Shown in pieces: positions 1-6,367 of a stretch of 6,367 nt of DNA. The translations under genes were made by a program, and so were the position numbers. The notes below the pieces were generated by a model. It searched no databases. It was given only the letters and a program-made list of their open reading frames with translations, and was not told where the DNA came from. This stretch comes from Candidatus Woesearchaeota archaeon. GTDB lineage: Archaea > Nanobdellota > Nanobdellia > Woesearchaeales > SM23-78. The DNA is taken from assembly GCA_011372335.1 (NCBI GenBank), contig DRSY01000046.1, positions 1 through 6,367 of the forward strand, given 5' to 3'. How positions within the stretch are numbered: the stretch's first letter is position 1; each line of letters begins with the position of its first letter.

Positions 1-1941
1 GACTATACTTATTACGGCTTACTTAATGATAGAGTCAGCGTAACAACAATGGAGGTAGCTATTGCAGAAGGCACTAGTGCTCCTAAGGCACTGGGTTCAG
101 AAGAACAACGCAGCGCCACGCATGCACCTGACCACTCAGAAACAAACATCCAAGTAGAAGGCGTTGATGAAGCAGACATAATAAAAACAGACGGGGAATA
201 CATTTACACCATATCCGGGAACACAGTATTCATAATCAAAGCTTACCCAGGAGAAGAAGCAAGAACAGTATCAACAATTAAGTTCGATAACAAGCCCTTA
301 AGTCTCTTTATAAATAATAACTATATGGCAGTATTCGGTAATTATGAAGACCTTGACTTCTTTAAACAAATTGATTTCACACCAAGACAAGGCATGACTT
401 ATTTTAACATCTATGACATATCAGATAGAGAAAACCCTGCGCTTATAAAAGAGTACAAGTTTGAAGGAAGATACTTCCAGGCACGAATGATAGATGATTA
501 TGTGTACTTCGTAACAACCACAAGGCCAGAGTATAGAAAGCCACACCCCACCCCTGTAATAATTGAAGGCACAGCTGTAAGAACAATACCTGTGAGGAAC
601 ATATATTATTACCCAATACCCTATGATTCTGTGCACTTCGTAAACATACACGCAATAAGAATCACCGAACCCAACAAGGATATTACTTCAAAAACCATAG
701 CTGTTGAAGCAAGCCAGAACATGTATATGTCAAAAAACAACATCTATATCACCTACACAAAGAGAATTAACGAGTATGATTTGATAAGAGACATAACCAT
801 TGACTTAATGTACGACCACCTCACACAATCTGATAAAGAACTAATCGAGAAGATAAAAAACACTGATGATGACGTGCTCTCACAAAGAGAAAAAGAAGCA
901 AAGATTCTTCAGATAGTACAAGATTATATTAGTTATCTAAGTAAAGAAGAACAGGAAGACTTCTATGACCGGGTTGAGGAAGAATTAGAGAAAAAACTAG
1001 AAGAACACCCGTACATGGAGTACACAGTAATCCATAAGATAAACATTGATAAGGATAAGATAAGCATTGATGCTAATGGCAAAGTACCAGGACATATTAT
1101 TAACCAGTTCTCAATGGATGAGCATAACAGCATCTTCAGAATAGCAACCACTATTAGTCCCAGATGGTCAAGGTTTGAGAAGCAAAGAACACAATCAACA
1201 AATAATGTTTATACCTTGGATAAAGACCTAAGAGTATTAGACGGGTTAGAAGGCATAGCAGAAGGCGAGCAGATATACTCAACAAGGTTCATTGGAGGCA
1301 GGCTCTACATGGTAACCTTCAAGCAAACAGACCCCTTCTTTGTAATAGACCTAAGCAACCCCAGAGATATTAAGGAGCTCGGCAAGCTAAAAATTCCTGG
1401 CTTTAGCAGATACCTCCACCCCTACGATGCGAACACCATAATAGGCATAGGCAGAGAAGCAACAGCCACTGGGAGAACACAAGGGCTTAAGATAAGCTTG
1501 TTCGATGTGAGTAACGTGGAGAACCCAGAAGAAATAGCCAGGTTTGTTACAAAAGAAAGGTATGCTCAGAGCACAGCAGAGTATGAGCACAAAGCCTTCC
1601 TCTTCTCAAAAGATAAAGAGTTACTAGTAATACCTGTTTATAGCCAGGAGCCTAGGTGCTTTGGAGAGCACTGCCCAGCAGAACAAGTAGAGAGCTATAA
1701 CGGAGCCCTGGTATTCAGAATAACCAAGGATGACATAGAGCTAAGAGGAATAATAGACCACTCAATAGCAAGAACACCAGGAAAATACTATTACGGGCCC
1801 CTAGTCGAAAGAAGCTTGTACATTGATGACATGCTCTACACCAAATCACCAACCCTGCTTAGAATAAACAAGATAGACGACTTAAGCAGTGTGAAGAACA
1901 TAGAACTAGAAGGAGGAGAAAGCCCTTACCCGATATATTAA
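1..1941 (+). CDS. Secreted-type beta-propeller protein (PF09826/COG4880 family), 5' partial
   Basis: The reading frame is open from base 1, so the first in-frame ATG (49) is internal and the true start, with the expected signal peptide or membrane anchor, is off the window; 646 codons are visible. Family hallmarks recognised from memory, in order: QVEGVDEADIIKTDG (about 151-195), VPGHIINQFSMDE with RIATT (about 1087-1152), a long block including IYSTRFIGGRLYMVTF, DPFFVIDLSNP, LKIPGFSRYLHPYD (about 1270-1430), then LFDVSNVENP and HKAFLF (about 1498-1608). These are the most conserved parts of the predicted secreted proteins with a C-terminal beta-propeller distantly related to WD40. A charged helical segment (about 778-1020) interrupts the propeller strands. 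The only two cysteines visible are in RCFGEHC (1657-1674), a plausible disulfide. There is no C-terminal membrane helix; it ends SPYPIY. Biochemical function of the family is not established to my knowledge; an extracellular binding or scaffold role is inference. Confidence 0.9.
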   Translation, partial: DYTYYGLLNDRVSVTTMEVAIAEGTSAPKALGSEEQRSATHAPDHSETNIQVEGVDEADIIKTDGEYIYTISGNTVFIIKAYPGEEARTVSTIKFDNKPLSLFINNNYMAVFGNYEDLDFFKQIDFTPRQGMTYFNIYDISDRENPALIKEYKFEGRYFQARMIDDYVYFVTTTRPEYRKPHPTPVIIEGTAVRTIPVRNIYYYPIPYDSVHFVNIHAIRITEPNKDITSKTIAVEASQNMYMSKNNIYITYTKRINEYDLIRDITIDLMYDHLTQSDKELIEKIKNTDDDVLSQREKEAKILQIVQDYISYLSKEEQEDFYDRVEEELEKKLEEHPYMEYTVIHKINIDKDKISIDANGKVPGHIINQFSMDEHNSIFRIATTISPRWSRFEKQRTQSTNNVYTLDKDLRVLDGLEGIAEGEQIYSTRFIGGRLYMVTFKQTDPFFVIDLSNPRDIKELGKLKIPGFSRYLHPYDANTIIGIGREATATGRTQGLKISLFDVSNVENPEEIARFVTKERYAQSTAEYEHKAFLFSKDKELLVIPVYSQEPRCFGEHCPAEQVESYNGALVFRITKDDIELRGIIDHSIARTPGKYYYGPLVERSLYIDDMLYTKSPTLLRINKIDDLSSVKNIELEGGESPYPIY

Positions 1942-1950
1942 CTTTATTAA

Positions 1951-1958
1951 AATTTTTT
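1951..1958 (+). terminator. T-run terminator after the beta-propeller gene
   Basis: Six consecutive T (1953-1958) follow the TAA stop by 11 bases, as expected for archaeal intrinsic termination, which needs a T-run rather than a strong hairpin. A second T-rich stretch (about 1984-1999) lies further along the same 97-base gap and could act as a backup. No clear stem is seen. Confidence 0.5.
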
Positions 1959-2007
1959 AGTGTCACAAACCAAACTAGTTTAATTTATTTCTATTTTTTA
2001 TTCCATA

Positions 2008-2020
2008 ATCTTTATAAAAA
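2008..2020 (+). promoter_or_regulatory. TATA-box promoter of the CARF-like gene
   Basis: The sequence ATCTTTATAAAAA is a good archaeal TATA box, centred about 24-27 bases before the paired ATG codons at 2039 and 2042. This spacing puts the transcription start at or next to the start codon, so the mRNA should be leaderless. No Shine-Dalgarno sequence lies in front of the start, which agrees. Confidence 0.65.
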
Positions 2021-2038
2021 CTCGTTCTTTCTGGTATT

Positions 2039-2401
2039 ATGATGACAGACTTAGTGGCATGCCTTAGCACTGGCAAAGGAACATGGACGAGCGTTCTCCA
2101 ACTTGTGAGGAAAGAAGAGTTTGAAAACGTTTTCTTAATAGTTAATAATTGGGTGAAAGAGAACCTTAAGCTTACAAGGAATAACTTGCACTTTGTTGTT
2201 ATTAACCCAGCTGAGAAAGTACAAATAATCAGGGACAAAATAATAAAAGAGCTGGAAGGCAATATAAAGGATTTTGAAGTAGCGGTTAATATTGATTCTG
2301 GGAGTGGCAAGGAGCACACAGCAATAATAACTGCTCTTATGAGGCTTGGACTGGCTATGAGGTTTGTTATAGTGGAAGGTGAAGAAATCGTGGAGGTATA
2401 A
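2039..2401 (+). CDS. Small Rossmann/CARF-like protein of unknown function
   Basis: A 120-residue soluble protein with no signal peptide or membrane helix. The pattern is alternating beta and alpha: strand LVACLS (5-10) followed by the glycine-rich turn TGKGTW (11-16), strand VFLIVN (31-36), strand HFVVIN (51-56), a long helix (58-73), strand FEVAVNI (79-85), the polar turn DSGSGKEHT (86-94), a helix (95-105) and strand MRFVIVEG (107-114). The order, with a glycine/serine loop after strand 1 and an N-x-x-SG-SGK loop before a helix, resembles CARF/Rossmann domains that bind cyclic oligonucleotides, whose fourth-strand loop commonly reads N-x-(T/S)-G-G-T-K. This is resemblance by eye only. The start can be 2039 or 2042 (adjacent ATGs); promoter spacing does not separate them. 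It has its own promoter and terminator and converges on the membrane-protein operon. An unrelated Rossmann-like nucleotide-binding protein is the main alternative. The existence of the gene is well supported; the function is not. Confidence 0.8.
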   Translation: MMTDLVACLSTGKGTWTSVLQLVRKEEFENVFLIVNNWVKENLKLTRNNLHFVVINPAEKVQIIRDKIIKELEGNIKDFEVAVNIDSGSGKEHTAIITALMRLGLAMRFVIVEGEEIVEV

Positions 2402-2403
2402 GG

Positions 2404-2451
2404 GAGGGTTAGAGACTTATAAACTATCTAACAACACACCCTCTTTTTTTT
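2404..2451 (+). terminator. Hairpin plus T8 terminator between convergent genes
   Basis: Just after the TAA stop, GTTAGA (2408-2413) can pair with TCTAAC (2427-2432) across a 13-base loop. An outer pairing of GAGGG (2404-2408) with CCCTC (2439-2443) competes for one base. Eight T (2444-2451) follow directly. This should end transcription of the CARF-like gene. The converging minus-strand genes show no T-run of their own in this 60-base gap, so they may use the same stem or read into the neighbour. Confidence 0.6.
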
Positions 2452-2461
2452 ATCTGGTTTT

Positions 2462-3172
2462 CTAACTCATAATCCCAAGCAAATGATACATTGTTCTGTC
2501 AGCAACCCTTACCATGTCCTTATAAGTCTTTGCTTCTAGGATTACGCAGTAATCATAAGAATAAGCAACATTCTTATCGCTCAGAGTAAGCCATATAACC
2601 ATTGTTTTATTACTAGCATACTTGCATGTTATTATCGGCGTGCCTGTCTCAGCACCGCCCTTCTTTGGAGGCTTGATAAAAGCAGAGTGTGTAGGAACAT
2701 TCAACAAGTCATACCTGCTTCCAGTAATCCTTGAGATCTCAACACCCGCAATAACAATGGTGTTATTACCAGCATCAGGGTCGATGGTTATGAATATGCT
2801 ACCGTTATTATCCCTGATCTTAAAAAATTTATCTCTTAACCCGGGCTCAACAGGGATATCCTCTAATTCGGAGGGGTGGTAATAGAATGGTATCCAGTAA
2901 GGCTGAACTCCTTTCTGAACCATGGTATACCAAAACCCATCTTTTCTCTTAATGAATTCAAAGTTGTTATACTTATACTTTTCAAGCTTTGCTCTTCTTA
3001 TCTGACTCGGAATAATAACTAAGCCTAAGAAAAGGAGTATTAGTACTGCACAAAATATTATGAACTTAGCATTACTACTCAGAGGCTTCTTCTTACTATG
3101 CCTGCCTCTCCTGCTCTTCTTTTCCTTCTTCTTCTCCTTCTTCTTTCCTTCTTTCTTATTCTCCTCACTCAT
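2462..3172 (-). CDS. Membrane-anchored protein, paralogue B (unknown family)
   Basis: A 236-residue protein I do not recognise. Residues 1-30 are a very basic Lys/Glu/Arg tail. Residues 36-54 form one hydrophobic helix (from KFIIFCAV to LGLVII). The rest (about 60-236) is a soluble domain; the positive-inside rule puts the tail in the cytoplasm and the domain outside. The outer domain has KYKY (65-68), PFYYHP (95-100), ISRITG (146-151), TPIITC (178-183), SDK (198-200), a second cysteine at 209 and DRTMYHLLG (225-233). All of these match the upstream neighbour in the same order, so the two are paralogues. Sequons are N123-G-S, N136-N-T and N188-K-T; Cys183 and Cys209 may form a disulfide. The ATG overlaps the end of the upstream gene by 8 bases (ATGAGTGA), suggesting one transcript and coupled translation; no strong Shine-Dalgarno is seen. 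The stop is TAG. Role unknown; a cell-surface or envelope function is inference. Confidence 0.82.
   Translation of the reverse strand: MSEENKKEGKKKEKKKEKKSRRGRHSKKKPLSSNAKFIIFCAVLILLFLGLVIIPSQIRRAKLEKYKYNNFEFIKRKDGFWYTMVQKGVQPYWIPFYYHPSELEDIPVEPGLRDKFFKIRDNNGSIFITIDPDAGNNTIVIAGVEISRITGSRYDLLNVPTHSAFIKPPKKGGAETGTPIITCKYASNKTMVIWLTLSDKNVAYSYDYCVILEAKTYKDMVRVADRTMYHLLGIMS
3114..3157. other. 44-base homopyrimidine/homopurine tract
   Basis: The plus strand is uninterrupted C/T for 44 bases, hence A/G on the coding strand of paralogue B. It encodes the Lys/Glu-rich part of the N-terminal tail (about residues 6-20) with AAA, AAG, GAA and GAG codons, so the amino-acid composition explains it. Similar short units (CTTCTT, TTCCTT) make it prone to slippage and length change. 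A shorter 25-base tract (3729-3753) occurs at the same place in paralogue A. Confidence 0.8.
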
Positions 3173-3755
3173 CCTGTATCACACCGTAGTACGAGTAAAG
3201 CAGCCTATCCCTCAACCTTAAGAAATCCCCGCCTCTTGCATTAAGGTATATACAATTATTAACATCAATAATACTCGGCGAGGTGGCTCTGTCAGACACA
3301 TTAAATATTATCACTGGAGTTTTCAGTGTAGCATTAGCACAAGTGATTACCGGCAGATCATACTCCTCGGATGTGTTCAACACCCCGTTATATACGCTTC
3401 TTCCTAGGAATCTCGATAAATCAAACCTCGCAACATCTATGACTTGGAGATTAGCATAATCCTTTGGATTAAATGTTATCATCACAAGAAAAGCTTCTCT
3501 TAGCTTATTAGTAATAATACTTGAAAGATTAATATAATCAACTTGTTGAGGAAGGAAGTAAAAGGGCATCTCATCATTATTAATCTTTGTAACATAATAA
3601 TTATCCTTAATACGGAACTTGTACTTGCCATAGCGCATCTCGCTTGTTCTATTCCCAACAATAATCCCAAAAACAGAAGCTACCATCAAGAAGACAAGGA
3701 TTGAGCTCATAATTATCTGTTTTCTTTGCTCTTTCTTTCTCTCTCTTCTCCCCAT
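3165..3755 (-). CDS. Membrane-anchored protein, paralogue A (unknown family)
   Basis: A 196-residue protein with the same plan as its downstream neighbour: a basic tail (1-13, rich in Arg and Lys), one hydrophobic helix (about 14-33), then a probable extracellular domain. Shared landmarks in order: KYKF (44-47), PFYFLP (64-69), LSRFLG (113-118), LPVITC (134-139), SDR (154-156), Cys168 and DRLLYSYYG (183-191). Five sequons are present (N35-R-T, N76-L-S, N127-T-S, N141-A-T, N152-V-S), dense for a domain of about 160 residues and consistent with an N-glycosylated surface protein. The two cysteines (139, 168) match the pair in paralogue B with three more residues between them. It is the first gene of a two-gene operon; its ATG follows a TATA-like element by about 25 bases, so a leaderless start fits. 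The family is not recognised. Alternatives include an envelope-complex subunit or a pseudopilin-like protein, but no prepilin peptidase motif is evident. Confidence 0.82.
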   Translation of the reverse strand: MGRRERKKEQRKQIIMSSILVFLMVASVFGIIVGNRTSEMRYGKYKFRIKDNYYVTKINNDEMPFYFLPQQVDYINLSSIITNKLREAFLVMITFNPKDYANLQVIDVARFDLSRFLGRSVYNGVLNTSEEYDLPVITCANATLKTPVIIFNVSDRATSPSIIDVNNCIYLNARGGDFLRLRDRLLYSYYGVIQDE

Positions 3756-3775
3756 GAAGACAAGGATAAAACAGG

Positions 3776-3786
3776 TATTTAAAAAA
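3776..3786 (-). promoter_or_regulatory. Promoter of the paralogue operon
   Basis: Read on the minus strand this is TTTTTTAAATA, an AT-rich TATA-like element centred about 26 bases before the ATG (3753-3755). No ribosome-binding site is seen between it and the start, which suggests a leaderless transcript. Confidence 0.55.
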
Positions 3787-3788
3787 GT

Positions 3789-3831
3789 TATTATAAACTA
3801 TTATAAACTTTTATTATAAAGTTGTTATAAC
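3789..3831. repeat. TTATAA repeat cluster in the divergent promoter region
   Basis: TTATAA(A) occurs four times, starting at about 3791, 3801, 3814 and 3825, so spacing is 10, 13 and 11 bases, close to one helical turn. The first two are near-identical 10-base direct repeats (TTATAAACTA, TTATAAACTT). Two inverted elements overlap them: AACTTT (3807-3812) with AAAGTT (3818-3823), and the perfect palindrome GTTATAAC (3824-3831). It lies between the divergent promoters of the paralogue operon and alaS. An operator, extra TATA boxes or simple AT-rich promoter DNA are all possible. The rest of the 170-base gap (3832-3889) shows nothing I can name. Confidence 0.5.
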
Positions 3832-3889
3832 ATCAGCGGAGTTTATTGACTTCCCTAAAACACTTTCCCCACCTAGTTTAAATGCAAAA

Positions 3890-3900
3890 ACTTTTAATAC
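3890..3900 (+). promoter_or_regulatory. TATA-box promoter of alaS
   Basis: CTTTTAATAC preceded by an A-run (a possible BRE) is centred about 30 bases before the alaS ATG at 3926. That spacing gives a leader of only a few bases or none. No Shine-Dalgarno sequence precedes the ATG. Confidence 0.55.
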
Positions 3901-3925
3901 CATTAATCCACTCTTCCCTTTTAAC

Positions 3926-6367
3926 ATGCTCTCAGACAAGGAGTTGAAGAAGAAGTTCAAAGCCATTGCTAGTGCGAACCCTGACAAGTACTTTGCAACT
4001 AAGGTGTTAAGAACAGAGGGTTTTATACGTAAGCACTGCAGTTGCGGTACCTATTTCTGGACTACTAATAAAGACCAAGAGACTTGCGGCGACCCGGTAT
4101 GTATGGGAGGAGTTGATATTTTTAGAGGAGCCCCTGTGAAGAAAAAATTAGACTTCATAGATGTCTGGCTCGGGTTCAAAAAATTCTTTGAAAAGAGAGG
4201 ATACAAAGCCCTTAATCGTTACCCTGTTATTGCCAGGTGGAATCCTACAACCGAGTTTACTAATTCATCAATCTCTGCTTTCCAGCCTTATGTGATTAGC
4301 GGGGAAAGCCCTCCTCCTGCTAAGAAGCTTGTAATACCCCAGTTCTGTCTGCGTTTCGGAGATGTTGATAATGTAGGTATTACTGGCAGTCATTGTACGG
4401 GTTTTGTAATGATAGGTCAGCACGTCTTTGTAAAACCAGAGGAATGGGATCAGGATGAGCTTTTCAGGGACATATACGATTACATAACCCAGGAAATAGG
4501 GGTTCCTAAACACGAACTTACCTTGCACGAGGAGTCCTGGGCTGGTGGCGGTAATTATGGTCCTTGCATGGAGTTCTTTAGTAGAGGCGTGGAGTTGTTC
4601 AACCAAGTGTATATGATGTACGAGCACACAGATAGTGGTGATAAGGAGTTAAGCTTGAAGGTCTTAGATATGGGTCTTGGCATGGAACGCGTTGCCTGGT
4701 TCACGCAAGGCTCAATTACTCTTTATGACGCTGCTTTTCCTCTTGTCATCGAGAGGCTGAAAAAGAAGCTTGGTGTGAAATTTGATAAGGACCTCTATAA
4801 GAGGTTCGCCCCCCTTGCCTCGATGCTAAACCTCGACGAAGCTGATGATATTGATAAACAATGGGCTGAAGTAGCAGCAAGGATGAATATTAGTGCTGAT
4901 GAGCTTAAACAAAAGATTCTTCCAATGACTGCTCTTTACTCAGTAGCAGAGCATTCCAGGGCTTTACTATTCGCTATTACTGATGGTGGCTTGCCTTCAA
5001 ATGTAGGGGGTTACTATAACTTAAGGGTTATTTTCAGGCGAGCCATGGAGTTTATTGATAAGTTTGAGTGGGAGGTATCCTTAGCAGAGGTATGTGAATG
5101 GCATGCAGACTACCTTAAACCGATTTATCCGGAGCTGGCTAAGCACCTTGGAGAGGTTAAGAAGATCCTTGAGGTTGAGAAGCAGAAGTACTATCATAGT
5201 AAGCGGAAAGGAAAACTCGTGGTGGAGCACTTACTCAAAGCTAAGAAGCAAGTTACGCCTGATAAACTAGTAGAGCTCTATGATAGTCATGGTATTAGTC
5301 CAGAACAAGTAAGAGAAGAAGCTCAGAAGCTTAACATTCATGTTGAGATCCCAGAGAACTTTTATGCATTAGTAGCTGAAAAGCATGAACAAGCACAGCA
5401 TAGAACTCAGACAAGAAGAGAAGAGGAGCTTGATCTTAGAGGTATTCCTGGCACACAAGCCCTTTACTATGATTCTTATGATTATGTTGATTTCAAGGCA
5501 AGAGTGTTAAGAATAATAGAGAAGGCTCATAAGTGGTACGTGGTTCTTGACAGAACAGCGTTTTACCCGACGAGTGGCGGACAACTCCATGATAAAGGCT
5601 TTTTGAACAAAACAGAAGTAGTGGATGTGTTTAAACAAGGCGATGTGATTATTCATGTATGTTTAAGAAAACCTGATTTCCATGAGGAAGACACGGTTTC
5701 TGGGAAGGTTGATTTTGACACAAGGTTACAACTAGCACAGCACCACACAGCAGCTCATATTATTAACGGTGTTGCTCGTAGAATACTAGGGAATCATGTA
5801 TGGCAAGCAGGAGCGTCTAAGTCATTAGAAAAAGCCAGGCTTGACATCACACACTATGCTTCTCTGAGTGATGAAGAAGTTGCTAGGATAGAGAAAGAAG
5901 CGAACGAGATAATAAGGAACAACCTTCCTATCTATAAAAGCTTTATGCCAAGGAATGTTGCAGAGGCTAAGTACGGGTTTACCTTGTACCAAGGCGGGGC
6001 TGTGCCTGGTAAGGAGATAAGAGTGGTATCCATACCCGGGCTTGATGTTGAGGCATGCGGAGGAACCCATCTTAACCTTACAGGCGAAGTTAAACTTATT
6101 AAGATTCTCAGAACAAGCAAAGTTCAGGATGGTATTGTAAGAATTGAGTTCACAGCAGGCAATGCAGCAGTTAAGACTCAGATGAAGGAGAACAAGGTAC
6201 TAGAAGAAACTGCTGCTATGCTAGGGGTTGATACTGATCAGCTTCCTGGAAGAGTAGAGGAATTATTTGAGAAGTGGAAAAAGGCTAGGAAAGCTGTAAA
6301 GAAGAAAAAGAAGATGGATATAAAAGAATTAGAGCTCACAAGCACAATATCTTATAAAGGAGAAGAC
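3926..6367 (+). CDS. alaS: Alanyl-tRNA synthetase, archaeal type, 3' partial
   Basis: The frame is open from ATG 3926 to the window edge (814 codons). Archaeal AlaRS is about 900 residues, so roughly the last 90-100 (end of C-Ala) are missing. The enzyme charges tRNA-Ala with alanine in the cytoplasm and clears mischarged Ser and Gly. Seen in order: the archaeal N-terminal cysteine cluster C38-x-C40-x13-C54-x4-C59, probably zinc-binding; WNPTTEFTNSSISAFQPY; class II motif 2 around R143 (CLRFGDVDNVG); ESWAGGGNYGPCMEF (203-217); motif 3 GLGMER (250-255); the RNA-recognition region; TAFYPTSGGQ (544-553) opening the editing module; editing zinc ligands H607-T-A-A-H611 and C711-G-G-T-H715; then the start of the linker/C-Ala helix with a lysine-rich run near the edge. 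All catalytic and editing motifs are present, so it looks functional. No in-frame ATG lies just upstream, and the TATA box about 30 bases before supports 3926 as the start. Confidence 0.97.
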   Translation, partial: MLSDKELKKKFKAIASANPDKYFATKVLRTEGFIRKHCSCGTYFWTTNKDQETCGDPVCMGGVDIFRGAPVKKKLDFIDVWLGFKKFFEKRGYKALNRYPVIARWNPTTEFTNSSISAFQPYVISGESPPPAKKLVIPQFCLRFGDVDNVGITGSHCTGFVMIGQHVFVKPEEWDQDELFRDIYDYITQEIGVPKHELTLHEESWAGGGNYGPCMEFFSRGVELFNQVYMMYEHTDSGDKELSLKVLDMGLGMERVAWFTQGSITLYDAAFPLVIERLKKKLGVKFDKDLYKRFAPLASMLNLDEADDIDKQWAEVAARMNISADELKQKILPMTALYSVAEHSRALLFAITDGGLPSNVGGYYNLRVIFRRAMEFIDKFEWEVSLAEVCEWHADYLKPIYPELAKHLGEVKKILEVEKQKYYHSKRKGKLVVEHLLKAKKQVTPDKLVELYDSHGISPEQVREEAQKLNIHVEIPENFYALVAEKHEQAQHRTQTRREEELDLRGIPGTQALYYDSYDYVDFKARVLRIIEKAHKWYVVLDRTAFYPTSGGQLHDKGFLNKTEVVDVFKQGDVIIHVCLRKPDFHEEDTVSGKVDFDTRLQLAQHHTAAHIINGVARRILGNHVWQAGASKSLEKARLDITHYASLSDEEVARIEKEANEIIRNNLPIYKSFMPRNVAEAKYGFTLYQGGAVPGKEIRVVSIPGLDVEACGGTHLNLTGEVKLIKILRTSKVQDGIVRIEFTAGNAAVKTQMKENKVLEETAAMLGVDTDQLPGRVEELFEKWKKARKAVKKKKKMDIKELELTSTISYKGED

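Noticed and set aside
49..51. ATG as the start of the beta-propeller gene
   Set aside because: The frame stays open upstream to base 1, and family members carry an exported N-terminus before the VDEAD motif, so this methionine is internal.
1975..2319. A 114-codon minus-strand open frame opposite the CARF-like gene
   Set aside because: It is antisense to a frame with its own TATA box, a terminator and a coherent alpha/beta pattern; its translation is low-complexity Ser/Leu-rich without recognisable features.
2622..2882. An 86-codon plus-strand open frame
   Set aside because: It is antisense to paralogue B, whose landmarks (PIITC, ISR-x-x-G) match the neighbouring paralogue and confirm the minus strand as coding.
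3114..3157. Homopurine tract as a regulatory triplex or H-DNA element
   Set aside because: It is within coding sequence and fully explained by Lys and Glu codons of the basic tail; nothing else indicates a regulatory role.
3756..3925. Replication origin or CRISPR leader in the AT-rich gap
   Set aside because: The repeats are short and few, with no ORB-like motif, no spaced CRISPR repeats and no replication or cas gene nearby; divergent promoters explain the AT-richness.
4268..4627. A 119-codon minus-strand open frame
   Set aside because: It lies wholly opposite the highly conserved catalytic core of alaS and is a shadow of that coding sequence.

Overview
The window looks like part of a chromosome from a low-GC archaeon. 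The reasons are an alanyl-tRNA synthetase of the archaeal type, with the N-terminal four-cysteine insertion typical of archaeal AlaRS, and archaeal TATA-like promoters 24-30 bases before start codons with no ribosome-binding site in between (leaderless transcripts). The compact small genes and single-pass membrane proteins of unknown family would fit a DPANN-type lineage such as Woesearchaeota or Pacearchaeota, but that placement is inference.

Layout. (1) Positions 1-1941, plus strand: a secreted-type beta-propeller protein (PF09826/COG4880 family), open at the left edge so that its N-terminus and presumed signal peptide lie outside. (2) 2039-2401, plus strand: a 120-residue soluble protein with Rossmann/CARF-like features, with its own promoter and a T-run terminator. 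(3) 2462-3755, minus strand: two overlapping genes for single-pass membrane-anchored proteins. They are divergent paralogues, each with a basic N-terminal tail, one membrane helix and an outward domain with a conserved cysteine pair and several N-glycosylation sequons. (4) 3756-3925: a divergent promoter region with repeated TTATAA blocks. (5) 3926-6367, plus strand: alaS, running off the right edge after 814 codons.

The genes do not form one evident pathway. AlaRS is core translation. The beta-propeller and the two paralogues are probably cell-envelope or extracellular proteins. The small Rossmann-like protein is soluble and of unknown role. The two parts most worth attention as possibly undescribed biology are the tandem membrane-anchored paralogue pair and the stand-alone CARF-like protein. 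No CRISPR array, RNA gene, insertion sequence or integration site was seen.
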